Origin: Bryobacterales bacterium | GTDB lineage: Bacteria; Acidobacteriota; Terriglobia; Bryobacterales; Bryobacteraceae | Assembly (NCBI GenBank): GCA_016789905.1 | Contig: JAEUQC010000006.1 | Span: forward strand, 1-64,000 | Direction: 5' to 3' | Length of the DNA stretch: 64,000 bases | Shown: positions 34,671 to 44,253 of the stretch, in pieces | Layout: every line of letters starts with the position of its first letter | Numbering within the stretch: the first letter of the stretch is position 1 | Translations under genes and position numbers: made by a program | Notes under the pieces: generated by a model | What the model was told of the DNA's origin: nothing | What the model saw: only the letters and a program-made list of their open reading frames with translations | Database searches by the model: none

Positions 34671-37600
34671 ATGTTTCAACGGGTTGGTTTAATTGCCTTG
34701 GTGGCGGTAGCGGCGTTCGCGCAAACAGCGTCTTTGACGGGGAGGGTGACCGACCCGAGCGGGGCGGTGGTGCCTGGGGCTAAAGTGGCCGTGCGGGCTG
34801 TAGGCACGGGGGTGACGTCGAACGTGACCACGAACGTGGATGGGTACTATTCGGCGCCATCGCTGCTGCCAGGACGGTACGACGTGGAGATCAGCCATGG
34901 GGGGTTTGTTTCGACACGGCAGACGGGGCTGGAACTGGCGGTACAGCAGGTGGGGCGGTTGGATGTGGTGTTGAAGGTGGGCGCGGTGTCGGACAGCATT
35001 GAGGTGTCGGCACAGGCGCTGGTGCTGGAGAGCGAGAGCACGACGCTGGGGCAGGTGATCAACAACAAACAGGTGACCGAGCTGCCGCTGCTGGGGCGGA
35101 ACACGTATGCGCTGGCGATGCTGGTGCCAGGGGTGCGGCCGTCGTCGGGGGTGAACGGGCTGGTGATCGATCAGATTTCGACGGTGTCGTATTCGATCAA
35201 CGGGCAGCGGTCGAGTTCGAACGAATTTCTGTTGGATGGCGCGCCGAATTCGGCGGCGGCGCAGAACCAACCGGTGATTAACGCGAACCCGGACATGGTG
35301 CAAGAGTTCAAGGTGGAGACGAACAACTTTTCGGCGGAGTACGGGCGGGCGGCGGGCGGCGTGTTCAACGTGGTGACGAAGAGCGGCACGAACGATTTTC
35401 ACTTCAGCGCCTATGAGTTTTTCCGAAACGACAAGTTGAACGCGAACGACTTCTTCGCCAATCGCAGCGGAACGAAGCGGGCGCCGTTCAAGTTCAACCA
35501 GTTTGGCGGGACGCTGGGCGGACCGGTGGTGATCCCGAAACTCTACAACGGGAAGAACCGGACGTTTTTCTTTGCGAATACGGAGATTGTGCGGTTTATT
35601 CAGGGCATCACGTTTACGGCGGTGCTGCCGGATCCGCGGATGCTGACGGGCGATTTCAGCCAGGCGCGGCTGGCGAATGGAAACGCCGTGACCATTTACG
35701 ACCCGGCGACAACGCGGGCGAATCCGGCGGGGGCGGGATTCATCCGTTCCCCGTTTACGGGCAATGTGATTCCGGCGAACCGGATTGACCCGGTGGCACG
35801 CAACGTGTCGAAGTATTTTCCGGCGCCCAATATAGCGGGTGTGACGGCGCTGGGCACGATCAACTATACGCGGACGGCGGGCAATGTGGTGCCGAAGGAC
35901 AGTTACAGCGCGCGGCTGGACCACAACTTCAGCGAGAAGAACCGGCTGTTTGGGCGATACTCGTTCGACGATACTCCGTTCAACCGGGCACCGGCATATG
36001 GAGAGGAGTTCCGGAACGTGGCGCCAACGGCGGGGCCGCAGGTGTTTACGCGGTGGAACGCGGTGTTGGAAGACACAATGGTGCTGTCCCCAACGATGGT
36101 GGCGACGGGAAGATACTCGGTGACGCGGCTGATCAATTTCCGGCGGCCGTATTCGGATGGATTCGACATCACGTCGCTGGGACTGCCGGCATATATGCGG
36201 CAGGGGATGGTGGATCCGCTGTCATTTCCGGCGATCACGATTAACGGGTATAGCGTGACCGGATCGGTGCCGAACACGATTGTGGGTGGCGTGATCGGCG
36301 CGACGGACGTGATTTCGTTCGGGAATACGCAGCAATCCGGGCAGGGCAACATTACCAAGAACATGGCCAGCCACACGATCAAGTTCGGCGGAGAGTTCCG
36401 GGCGATTCAGTTCAACAACCAGCAGACAGGGGATACAGCGACGAATTTCAGCTTTGCGCCGACGTGGACACAGGGGCCAAACGCGACGGCGGCGAGCACG
36501 ACGGCGGGGCTGGGGCTGGCGTCGTTCCTGCTGGGGATTCCCGGGGGCGGCGTGGCGCCGGCGCCGGCGCTGGCGCAGACCAACAAATACTACGGGCTGT
36601 TTGTGCAGGATACGTGGAAAGTAACGCCGAAGCTGACATTGAACCTGGGCGTGCGGTACGACTATGAGACGCCGCGCACGGACCGCTTTAACCAGCTTTC
36701 GAATTTCGATTTCAACGCGCAATCGCCGCTGCGAGCGGAAGGGCTGACGACGCGGGGCGGCCTTACGTTTCCGGGCGTGGGCGGGCTGTCCAGATACAAC
36801 GCGAACCCGGACCGGAACAACATCGCACCGCGGCTGGGGCTGGCTTACAAGCTAACGCCGAAGACGGTGATCCGGACTGGCGCGGGCATGTTCTATTCGG
36901 GGCTGACGGGCGTGGGCGGGGGAACGGGTGCGTTCGGCATTAGCGGCTACGCGGTGACGACGACGATGGTGACAAGCCTGGACGGAGCGAACCCGACGGT
37001 GAGTTGGAGCAACCCGTACCCGAACGGATTCAACCGGCCGACGGGTTCAAGCGCGGGGCTTTCGACGCTGTTGGGACAGGGCATACAGTTCTTCGACCGG
37101 GGGAACTACACGCCGTACAGCACGCAGTGGAATTTCAACATTCAACGGGAGATGCCGAAAAATATCCTGTTTGAAGTGGGCTATGCGGGAAGCCGGGGAG
37201 TGGGGCTATTTGAGAACCGGCAGTGGAACCAGTTGCCGCCGGAGTTGCTGGCGCAGGGCGCGGCGCTGCGGACACAGGTGGCGAACCCATTCTTCGGACA
37301 AGTTGCGGTGGGCACGCTGGCGAACCGGAACGTGGCGCGGGCGCAGTTGTTGCGGCCATTTCCGCATTTCGATGGAGTGTCATCGCAGAATGCGTCGTGG
37401 GCGACGTCGTCGTACCATGCGCTGGAGACGAAGGCGGAAAAGCGGTACACGAGCGGGTTGAGCATTATGGCGAGCTACACGTATTCGAAAATGATGGACT
37501 ACGGAACGGGCCCATTTGGTGGCGAGGCCGTGGGCGGGGGCGGGGTGCAGAACTGGTACAACCTGGCGGCGGAGTGGAGCCCCTCGACACTGGACCAGAC

Positions 37601-38108
37601 GCACCGGTACATTCTGAACGCGGTGTATGAACTGCCGTTTTTGAAGAAAAACCGGCTGCTGGGTGGATGGCAGATTGCGGCAATCTGGAGCGGATTCAGC
37701 GGAGGCCCGCTGGGGGTGACATCGACGACGAACAACACGTTTTCGCAGGGTGGCGGGCAGCGGCCGAACTGGACGGGGGTGAACGCGACGGTGCCGGATC
37801 CGCAGCCGTCGCGGTGGATCGATGCGTCGCAGTTTTCGATTCCGCCGGAGTATCAATTCGGAACGGCGCCGCGGACGTACAACGGGCTGAGGAGCGACGG
37901 GACGGCGCAGATCGATACGACGCTGAGCAAGAACTTCCGGTTTGGGGAGATACTGACAGCACAGTTCCGGGCGGAGTTTTTCAACCTGACGAATTCGGCG
38001 CGGTTCGCGCCGCCGAACGCGGCGTTTGGGAATGTGCAGTTCGGGACGGTGAATGCGCAGGGGAATCAGCCGCGGGTGGTGCAGTTTTCGTTGAAGTTGA
38101 GCCGGTAA
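34671..38108 (+). CDS. Oar-type TonB-dependent receptor
   Basis: This 1145-residue outer-membrane protein has a signal peptide at 1-17. A carboxypeptidase-regulatory-like domain follows (T-G-R-V-T-D-P-S-G-A-V-V-P-G-A, about 23-105). The plug domain is at about 115-240 (L-P-L-L-G-R-N, L-D-G-A-P-N-S, E-Y-G-R-A-A-G-G). A long beta-barrel ends in aromatic/hydrophobic alternation (V-V-Q-F-S-L-K-L-S-R). This architecture is expanded in Solibacter-type acidobacteria and is used for uptake of large nutrients, though the ligand is usually unknown. No SusD-like partner is adjacent. The neighbouring sulfatase is a possible functional partner for sulfated glycans. Confidence 0.95.
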   Translation: MFQRVGLIALVAVAAFAQTASLTGRVTDPSGAVVPGAKVAVRAVGTGVTSNVTTNVDGYYSAPSLLPGRYDVEISHGGFVSTRQTGLELAVQQVGRLDVVLKVGAVSDSIEVSAQALVLESESTTLGQVINNKQVTELPLLGRNTYALAMLVPGVRPSSGVNGLVIDQISTVSYSINGQRSSSNEFLLDGAPNSAAAQNQPVINANPDMVQEFKVETNNFSAEYGRAAGGVFNVVTKSGTNDFHFSAYEFFRNDKLNANDFFANRSGTKRAPFKFNQFGGTLGGPVVIPKLYNGKNRTFFFANTEIVRFIQGITFTAVLPDPRMLTGDFSQARLANGNAVTIYDPATTRANPAGAGFIRSPFTGNVIPANRIDPVARNVSKYFPAPNIAGVTALGTINYTRTAGNVVPKDSYSARLDHNFSEKNRLFGRYSFDDTPFNRAPAYGEEFRNVAPTAGPQVFTRWNAVLEDTMVLSPTMVATGRYSVTRLINFRRPYSDGFDITSLGLPAYMRQGMVDPLSFPAITINGYSVTGSVPNTIVGGVIGATDVISFGNTQQSGQGNITKNMASHTIKFGGEFRAIQFNNQQTGDTATNFSFAPTWTQGPNATAASTTAGLGLASFLLGIPGGGVAPAPALAQTNKYYGLFVQDTWKVTPKLTLNLGVRYDYETPRTDRFNQLSNFDFNAQSPLRAEGLTTRGGLTFPGVGGLSRYNANPDRNNIAPRLGLAYKLTPKTVIRTGAGMFYSGLTGVGGGTGAFGISGYAVTTTMVTSLDGANPTVSWSNPYPNGFNRPTGSSAGLSTLLGQGIQFFDRGNYTPYSTQWNFNIQREMPKNILFEVGYAGSRGVGLFENRQWNQLPPELLAQGAALRTQVANPFFGQVAVGTLANRNVARAQLLRPFPHFDGVSSQNASWATSSYHALETKAEKRYTSGLSIMASYTYSKMMDYGTGPFGGEAVGGGGVQNWYNLAAEWSPSTLDQTHRYILNAVYELPFLKKNRLLGGWQIAAIWSGFSGGPLGVTSTTNNTFSQGGGQRPNWTGVNATVPDPQPSRWIDASQFSIPPEYQFGTAPRTYNGLRSDGTAQIDTTLSKNFRFGEILTAQFRAEFFNLTNSARFAPPNAAFGNVQFGTVNAQGNQPRVVQFSLKLSR

Positions 38109-38129
38109 TTCCGGTTCAGGTTCATGGAG

Positions 38130-38166
38130 GGAGAGGCCCTGCGTTCTGTCGCCGGGCCAGGTCTCC
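38130..38166. terminator. Bidirectional terminator-like hairpin between convergent genes
   Basis: The arm ggagaggccc (38130-38139) pairs with gggccaggtctcc (38154-38166), leaving a 3-base bulge and a 14-base loop. It lies between the receptor stop and the sulfatase stop. A T-rich run (ttttctttttcttctttg) follows at 38190, but inside the sulfatase's last codons. Confidence 0.4.
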
Positions 38167-38181
38167 CCGTCGTGGGAGCGT

Positions 38182-39825
38182 TTAGCCCTTTTTCTTTTTC
38201 TTCTTTGCGCCTTGATTGGGGAGCCAGCTTTGCCAGGGGAGGACGTTCGAGCGATCGGCCCAGGCTTGCCATTTGGCGGACATCATTTGGACGCGGGAGT
38301 GGTCTTTGGCGGCGAGGTTGTTTAGCTCGGTCCGGTCGTTTTCGAGGTCGTAGAGCTCCCACTCCGCGCCGTGGCGCTTGACGAGTTTCCAGTTGGCCAT
38401 GCGGATGGCCTGGTTGCCTTCATGCTCCCAATAGATGGCTTCGTGGGCGGGGCGCTGCCTGCCTTCGAAGATGGGAGTGAGCGGTTTGCCTTCGAGCGGG
38501 GTGATCTTTTCGCCCTTGTATTCGGCGGGGTATTTGGCGCCAGCAACGTCGACGCAGGTGGCCATGAGGTCGATGAGGTGGCCGGGCTGATCAGTAATGG
38601 AGTTCTTCGTTTTGACGCCTTTGGGCCAGTGGATGATGAGGGGGCTGGATATGCCGCCTTCGTGGACGAAGTGTTTGTAGAGGCGGAAGGGGGTGTTGGA
38701 GGCGTGGGCCCATTCGGGACCGTAGGACTGATAGGTATCGGCGGCGCCGGGCATGACGGAGGGGTCGTTACCAACTTGTACGGGGCGGCCGTCGCGAGTG
38801 GTGACGGGGCGAATGGAGGTGTTGGGATTCGAGTCAGTGCCGGAGCGGGGTGCCATGCCTTCGGCGCAGCCGCCGTTGTCGGCAAGGAAGAAGATGAGAG
38901 TGTTGTCGAGCTGATTTTTGGCTTTCAGTTTGGCGACGATTTTGCCGATGTTCTGGTCGAGGTGGTCGATCATGGCGGCGTAGACGGCCATGCGACGGAT
39001 GTGCCAGTCCTTGTTGGGAATATCGTCCCACTTGGGAATTTCGGGGTCGCGGGGGCTGAGTTCCCACTTGGTTTTGACGACGCCGAGCTTCTTCATGCGG
39101 GCGTGGCGTTCGGCGCGGAGGGCGTCCCAGCCGGCTTTGTACCGATCTTTGTATTTGGCGATAGTCGCTTCGGGGGCGTGCATGGGCCAGTGGGGCGCGG
39201 TGAAGGCAACGTAGAGGAAGATGGGATCGCCTTTGCCGGTAAGTTCGTCGATGTATTGGGCGGCGTTGGTACCGATTTCGTCGGTGTAGTAGAAGTCCTT
39301 CTTGTCGGGCTTGATGGGGGTGTTGTCGCGGGTGAGGTGGCTGGGGTCCCAGAAGCTACCGGCGCCGGAGATGGTGCCGAAGTACTTTTCGAAACCGCGT
39401 TGGAGGGGCCAGTTGTGGTTGTCGGCGGTTTGGGGAGTGACGTGCCACTTGCCGCACATGGCGGTGCGGTAGCCGGCGGAGCGGAGGACTTCGGCGATGG
39501 TGACGGAGGTTTTGTTGAGATCGCCGCGGTAGCCGGGGCGGTTGTTGTCCACCATCATGTGACCGATGCCGGCCTGGTGCGGGTAGAGACCGGTGAGGAG
39601 GGAGGCGCGCGTGGGGCAGCAGCGGGCGGTGTTGTAGAACTGGGTGAAGCGGAGGCCGTTGCGGGCGAGGGAGTCGAGGTTGGGGGTGGGAATTTCGCTG
39701 CCATAGGGGCCGATGTCGGAGTAGCCCATGTCGTCGGCCATGATGAGGACGATGTTAGGCCGGGGGGCAGCGGCAAGGAGGGAAGGGGCGGCGAGGGTGG
39801 CACGGAGGAAGTCGCGTCGTTGCAT
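38182..39825 (-). CDS. Arylsulfatase-type sulfatase with Tat leader
   Basis: This 547-residue protein has a Tat-like leader (Q-R-R-D-F-L-R-A-T-L-A-A). The sulfatase fold follows, with metal site M-A-D-D-M-G-Y-S-D and the formylglycine motif C-C-P-T-R-A-S-L-L-T-G (Cys about 68). The first Cys of the motif would become formylglycine. The second motif G-K-W-H-V follows near 120. It would remove sulfate from extracellular or periplasmic sugars or aryl sulfates and needs a maturase, which is not in this window. The C-terminus ends with a Lys run (K-K-K-K-K-K-G). It is convergent with the TonB-dependent receptor. Confidence 0.93.
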   Translation of the reverse strand: MQRRDFLRATLAAPSLLAAAPRPNIVLIMADDMGYSDIGPYGSEIPTPNLDSLARNGLRFTQFYNTARCCPTRASLLTGLYPHQAGIGHMMVDNNRPGYRGDLNKTSVTIAEVLRSAGYRTAMCGKWHVTPQTADNHNWPLQRGFEKYFGTISGAGSFWDPSHLTRDNTPIKPDKKDFYYTDEIGTNAAQYIDELTGKGDPIFLYVAFTAPHWPMHAPEATIAKYKDRYKAGWDALRAERHARMKKLGVVKTKWELSPRDPEIPKWDDIPNKDWHIRRMAVYAAMIDHLDQNIGKIVAKLKAKNQLDNTLIFFLADNGGCAEGMAPRSGTDSNPNTSIRPVTTRDGRPVQVGNDPSVMPGAADTYQSYGPEWAHASNTPFRLYKHFVHEGGISSPLIIHWPKGVKTKNSITDQPGHLIDLMATCVDVAGAKYPAEYKGEKITPLEGKPLTPIFEGRQRPAHEAIYWEHEGNQAIRMANWKLVKRHGAEWELYDLENDRTELNNLAAKDHSRVQMMSAKWQAWADRSNVLPWQSWLPNQGAKKKKKKG

Positions 39826-39969
39826 TTGGGGGTAGTATATCGAGCTGGCGGAAAGAGGGGGGAGGGCGCGGGGAGGGGGGGTAAGTTTTCGCGAAAAATC
39901 CCCCGTAAAGCGTTGATATGGATATGGTTATCGAAACATTAACAAATTGTAGGGGACAGACGGGGGGTG

Positions 39970-39999
39970 GCTCCGACTTTGGGCGCTCCGACTTTGGGC
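39970..39999 (+). repeat. Perfect 15-bp tandem duplication
   Basis: The unit gctccgactttgggc occurs twice in tandem, at 39970-39984 and 39985-39999. The second copy ends on the last base of the PLP-synthase stop codon. It is probably a small slippage event just beyond that gene's 3' end. Confidence 0.7.
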
Positions 40000-40937
40000 T
40001 AGTGGTAGGGGGTGAAGAGTTCGGTGGTGAAGTAGCGCTCCATGCGGTCCGGGAAGACCGTTACGATGCGGGCACTGGGGCCGAGCTTTTTGGCGATCTG
40101 CCGGGCTGCGAAATAGTTCAAACCGCTGCTTGGACCAACGGGGAAGCCTTTTCCAATCAGTTGGCGCGTGGTGTCGATTGCGTCGCCGTCGCGGACTTCA
40201 ATCGTCTCCAGATCGGGCATCTCTTCGGGCTTGAAAATCGTCGAGACCGAATCGACTACGCCGGGGATGCGGGAGCTGAAACTGCAACACTCGACTTCCG
40301 AGGTTCCATCGAGCTGAATGGGACGGGCCAAGACGGGACGCACTGGCGAGCCCGTCTGGCGAAGGCCCTGATAAATGCCGACCAACGTTCCGCCAGTGCC
40401 GACGCCGCTGACCACCGCGTCGACGGCGCCGCCGGGGATCTGCTCGGCGATTTCGCGGGCCGTGGTGGAGGCATGAGCGGCGGCGTTCTCCATGTTGTGG
40501 AACTGGCGCGGAAGGAAACAGCCTTCTTCGGCCGCGAGACGTTCGGCTTCGCGGATGGCGCCGTGGATGCCATCCGCTTTGGCGGTGAAGCGGACGGCGC
40601 CGCCGTAGGCGCGGATCATCAGAACTCGTTCGTTGCTGACGCCCTCCGGCATGGCGGCAATGAATTTGACTCCGAGTTGGGCACTGGTCAACGCCATGGC
40701 AATGGAAGTAGAGCCGGAGGAGGCTTCGACAACCGTATCGCCGGGCTGCAGGCGGCCTTCGCGCCAGGCCTTTCCGAGGATGAACCGGGCGATGCGATCC
40801 TTGGTGGAACCGCTGGGGTTGAGGAATTCGAGCTTGCACCAGATGGGTACATCACCGGGGAAAAGAGCCACGGGAGCCAGAGGCGTGGGGGCGAGCGAGT
40901 GGAGATAGAAGTTGGAATCGGGCAGGCGGCGGATCAC
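39999..40937 (-). CDS. PLP-dependent cysteine synthase / cystathionine beta-synthase-family enzyme
   Basis: This 312-residue fold-type II PLP enzyme has the Schiff-base Lys in S-G-S-T-K-D-R (about 46), the substrate loop S-S-G-S-T-S-I-A-M-A and the phosphate loop G-V-G-T-G-G-T-L-V-G. It is close in size to O-acetylserine sulfhydrylase (CysK/CysM). The second half differs: E-C-C-S-F-S-S-R-I-P-G replaces the usual P-H-x-I-Q-G-I-G. The exact amino-acid product is therefore uncertain (cysteine, 2,3-diaminopropionate or another). It stands alone, divergent from the small membrane protein, and no serine acetyltransferase is near. Confidence 0.88.
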   Translation of the reverse strand: MIRRLPDSNFYLHSLAPTPLAPVALFPGDVPIWCKLEFLNPSGSTKDRIARFILGKAWREGRLQPGDTVVEASSGSTSIAMALTSAQLGVKFIAAMPEGVSNERVLMIRAYGGAVRFTAKADGIHGAIREAERLAAEEGCFLPRQFHNMENAAAHASTTAREIAEQIPGGAVDAVVSGVGTGGTLVGIYQGLRQTGSPVRPVLARPIQLDGTSEVECCSFSSRIPGVVDSVSTIFKPEEMPDLETIEVRDGDAIDTTRQLIGKGFPVGPSSGLNYFAARQIAKKLGPSARIVTVFPDRMERYFTTELFTPYH

Positions 40938-40995
40938 ATAGCTAGGGTAGCCGCCTTATGGACTTGCTGTCGTGGCTCTGGCATTCTGGGCTGGG

Positions 40996-41193
40996 ATGAA
41001 GACGCAACGGCTGGCAATGGCGGGGACGGCGCTGATGGGGATTGGGGCGGTGCAACTGTTGGGGGCGTTGTATTTTTGCTGGGCGGGCGGGATGGACGGT
41101 GTATTGAGCCCGGTGGCGGCGGTGGCGGTGGTGTGGCCGGTGGCGGCGCTCCTGTGGTTTCTGGGGCGACGGCTGCGGCGAGTTGCCGTTTAG
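40996..41193 (+). CDS. Small two-helix membrane protein
   Basis: This 65-residue protein has two hydrophobic segments (about residues 8-26 and 35-54) and a very basic C-terminus (G-R-R-L-R-R-V-A-V), so the tail should face the cytoplasm. The ATG at 40996 has a weak GGG ribosome site. An in-frame ATG at 40972 would extend it by eight residues. It overlaps the 3' end of the large membrane protein by four bases. I recognise no family. The clean helix-turn-helix membrane layout supports a real gene over chance. Confidence 0.5.
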   Translation: MKTQRLAMAGTALMGIGAVQLLGALYFCWAGGMDGVLSPVAAVAVVWPVAALLWFLGRRLRRVAV

Positions 41194-44100
41194 ACCGGAT
41201 CCCGTTTTGCCGGCGAGAGCAGAGAACTGAGTTGATCGCTCCATTTGACGAGCGATCCGATTGCAGCGGCAACGAACGAGGGGAGTCCGAGAAAATCGAG
41301 CGGCAGGGCAGGCTGCGTGAGGAACAGGAAGAGGACGGCGAACGAGATGCCGGCGATGAGGGATGCCTTAACGCTTCGCCAACTGTGCCGCGACTGGACA
41401 TCGGTTTCCAGTGAGAGGACGGAGCGGCGTGAAGAATGGAGCAGGAAGGCGCGGACGGCCGGAGTGACCGGACGGACAGCGGGGGCGAGTTCGAGCCAGC
41501 CTTTGGCGGCGAGAGCGAGATAGGTGGCCGATTGTTTGGGGTTGGCGACCCGTTCGATAGCCACCTGGACAAGGAAGCAACGCTCTTCGGGAGAGAGGGT
41601 GGCCCAGGCAGATTCCAGACCTTCGGCGGATAGCGGCGTGGCTGGAAGGATGTCGCAGGAGAGGAGTATGTGAGAGTTGTTCCAGCCGGTCCAAAGCCAG
41701 AGCAGGGCGAGAAGGGCGGCGAGAGCACCGAGGAGCGGGACCCCTGCGAGAGCCCAGGCGGGCGCGAACGGTGGACCGTTGAGGCCACGGATGGACATGG
41801 CGGATTCATTACGCATGGGGAGCGCCCAGGAGAGGTGATCCTGCGCACGCTGGACCCAGTACGGCGCCGGAAGCGCGGAGCGTTCGGAGGCGGCGACGGT
41901 GAGATCCATGGGCATGTATTGGCGCCGCAGTTGTTTGGCGCGAACGACCCAGCGCTCCGGGGAGTTTTCCCGTTGGAGACGGAGCATGGTGCGGGCAGGC
42001 AGATCAACGGAAAGGGCGGCAGCCTGGTTGCGCTCCAGAGCGAAGAGGCGGCCCAATTCCTGCCCCCAGATGATGTGGAAGAGGGCGGCGGCGGGAACGA
42101 GGCTCATGGAGACGGCAAGCATGAAGAGCAGGAAACGATGCCAGCGGGCGGCGGATGGAACGTCTTGCGGGGCCTGTTGCGGGGCATTGCGCCAGACAGC
42201 GATCACGATGGCGATGAGCGCGGTGATGAGGGGGAGCAGGAGGCTGGGAATCCAAGAGCGTTGGAGGACATGGAGAATCACGGAGAGTGCAGTGGCGACA
42301 CTGAGGAGCAGCGCGGCGGCGCGATACTGCTGGCAGCGAGCGGGGTCTGTCCAGAGCCACTGGAGCCAGTTGCCGTCCGGCGTGCGCAGGCGGGAGATGA
42401 TGAGGGCGACGGCAATGGCGAAGGCCATAAGGCCCGCGAGCGCCGCCTGGGGCCAGAGCATACTGCTGAGAAAAGCCTGAGCGGCGATGACGCGAACGGT
42501 GGACAGATCCTGGAAAACGGCGAGATAGAGCGTTCCGCCGGATTGACCGTTGGCGGAGCGGAGCTTGGAGACGGGCCCGACGAGAAAGCGATGGGGGCGC
42601 CCGTGGTACTCGGCGTCGAGCCAGCCGTTGCCGCCGGCGAGGAGAAGGGCACGGAGGCGGGCAGGTTCGCTGGACTCATTGATGATGTTTTGGCGGAGCG
42701 AGAGGCGTTCGTCGGAATGGTAAAGCAGTGTTCCCTCGCGGTTGAAGAGGGCGAAGCCGAAGGAGGCAGGCAGAGGGCGTGGAGCGAGCGAGTTGAGGGA
42801 AAAAGTAAGAACGGCCGCCACAGCGGCGGGGGTTTCCGGCTTGCCCTGACACTTGGCCGAACTGGAACGGATGGAGAGAAAACTGTAGAACTGCCCGTCG
42901 GTGATGGAACGGCTGGGGCCGAAGAAGAAGGGGGTGTTCGAGGCGGAGTCGCTTGCATCGGACGGAAGAAGCCACTGGGCGCCGCTGGCGGCGGCGCGGA
43001 AGTAGGTGCGGTGGGCAACAGAAACGAGTTCGGCCTTTGGGGCGGTGGCGGTGAGTTTACCGGTCTGCATGCCGGCGGCGTCGGCCCAGGCGACTTGATC
43101 GACCTGCACGTTTTCTACTGGCACGGAACGGGGGAGGTCGAGATCGGCTTTGCAGGCATCATAGGCGACCAACTGACGGCGGGCGGCGCGCAGTTCGGAG
43201 ATTAGATCGGACTCCAGACGCGAGTGGACCTGGGGAAGCAACGCAGCGGCGAACGACTGGTAGCGGACATAGCCATCGAGGGCGAGGAGGACAGTGACAC
43301 AGAGGGAGAGAATGGCGCCGGTGCTGAGATACAGCAGCAGGAGATCGCGAATGCGGAAGCGCTCGGCCGGGTGCATGGACCAGAGCTTGAGGAACGGATA
43401 ACTGAGGCAGAGACCGCCCAAGAGCAGGAGAAGAAAGGCGAGGAGATAGGTATCGAAGGCGAGCGACTGGCGAAGGACATCCATGGTGGGACGGAAGCCG
43501 ACGAGGAGGAGCTTCTGGTCCTGAAAGCGGAGCGGCTGCAAGTAGATCTGATAGGCCTTGCCGGCGAGTTCGGCGCGGAAGCGGGAAGAGGAGGCACGCG
43601 CTTCGTCGAATCCGGTTTTGGCGGCGGCTTTGAGATCGCTGACGAGTTGGGGCGGGTTTTCGCCAAAGGCGGGCTCGCGGTACTCGGTTTCATCGAGACG
43701 GAGTTGACGGAGCCAGACCGGTTGCTGGGCATCGGCACTGAGGAGGACGAGACCGTCGCTATTGGCGAGCGCGAGGGAGTGGAAGGACTCGGGGAAGGAG
43801 AGTTCGCGGAGGAGAAGATCGACACGAACGCGGAAGGTGAGCTCGGCGGCTTTGCCGTAAGCGATTTGAAGGCCGCCGTGTGCGGCGAGGAGCCTGGGGG
43901 GCGCGTATTCCTTGATGGGTGTAGATGCGCAGGGCTGGACAAGTTCGAGGTAAGGCTGTTCGCGGGTGAACTGGCAAAGGAAGGCAGTGTTGGTGCCAAG
44001 GTTATCGACGTTGACGAGGGCTTTGTCAACGGTGCTTTCCAGGACCAGGGCGGCATGGCCGAGGTCGCGCTGGGATTGTTCTTCCTGCTGTTGAAACTGA

Positions 44101-44219
44101 CGGGCGACATACCAGCCATAGATGGCCAGGGGAAGGACGACAAGGACGGCGGACCAGCGCAGCCCGGCGAACTGCTGGCGCAGACGCGTGAGCGAGGCGA
44201 GGATGGAACCGCCGTCCAT
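41190..44219 (-). CDS. Large multi-pass membrane protein with two extracytoplasmic sensor-like regions
   Basis: This 1009-residue protein has a first membrane helix at about 19-40, then an extracytoplasmic region at about 41-250 that reads like a Cache-type sensor. Two helices follow (253-280 and 290-318), then a second extracytoplasmic region at about 320-580, then four helices (583-608, 631-652, 655-676 and 691-718). After another loop there is a helix at 820-845, and hydrophobic segments lie near 951-990. No kinase, GGDEF, HAMP or methyl-accepting domain is present. It lies 34 bases downstream of the ABC exporter gene on the same strand, so the two are probably co-transcribed. I start it at 44219 (M-D-G-G-S) because the first helix follows directly. 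Confidence 0.82.
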   Translation of the reverse strand: MDGGSILASLTRLRQQFAGLRWSAVLVVLPLAIYGWYVARQFQQQEEQSQRDLGHAALVLESTVDKALVNVDNLGTNTAFLCQFTREQPYLELVQPCASTPIKEYAPPRLLAAHGGLQIAYGKAAELTFRVRVDLLLRELSFPESFHSLALANSDGLVLLSADAQQPVWLRQLRLDETEYREPAFGENPPQLVSDLKAAAKTGFDEARASSSRFRAELAGKAYQIYLQPLRFQDQKLLLVGFRPTMDVLRQSLAFDTYLLAFLLLLLGGLCLSYPFLKLWSMHPAERFRIRDLLLLYLSTGAILSLCVTVLLALDGYVRYQSFAAALLPQVHSRLESDLISELRAARRQLVAYDACKADLDLPRSVPVENVQVDQVAWADAAGMQTGKLTATAPKAELVSVAHRTYFRAAASGAQWLLPSDASDSASNTPFFFGPSRSITDGQFYSFLSIRSSSAKCQGKPETPAAVAAVLTFSLNSLAPRPLPASFGFALFNREGTLLYHSDERLSLRQNIINESSEPARLRALLLAGGNGWLDAEYHGRPHRFLVGPVSKLRSANGQSGGTLYLAVFQDLSTVRVIAAQAFLSSMLWPQAALAGLMAFAIAVALIISRLRTPDGNWLQWLWTDPARCQQYRAAALLLSVATALSVILHVLQRSWIPSLLLPLITALIAIVIAVWRNAPQQAPQDVPSAARWHRFLLFMLAVSMSLVPAAALFHIIWGQELGRLFALERNQAAALSVDLPARTMLRLQRENSPERWVVRAKQLRRQYMPMDLTVAASERSALPAPYWVQRAQDHLSWALPMRNESAMSIRGLNGPPFAPAWALAGVPLLGALAALLALLWLWTGWNNSHILLSCDILPATPLSAEGLESAWATLSPEERCFLVQVAIERVANPKQSATYLALAAKGWLELAPAVRPVTPAVRAFLLHSSRRSVLSLETDVQSRHSWRSVKASLIAGISFAVLFLFLTQPALPLDFLGLPSFVAAAIGSLVKWSDQLSSLLSPAKRDPV

Positions 44220-44253
44220 GTCTGTATAGTGACTCTTGCTGGAGGAACGTATC

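Noticed and set aside
41190..44219. Reading the 1009-aa membrane protein as a histidine kinase or diguanylate cyclase
   Set aside because: No H-box, ATPase N/G boxes, GGDEF or HAMP pattern is present after the membrane segments.
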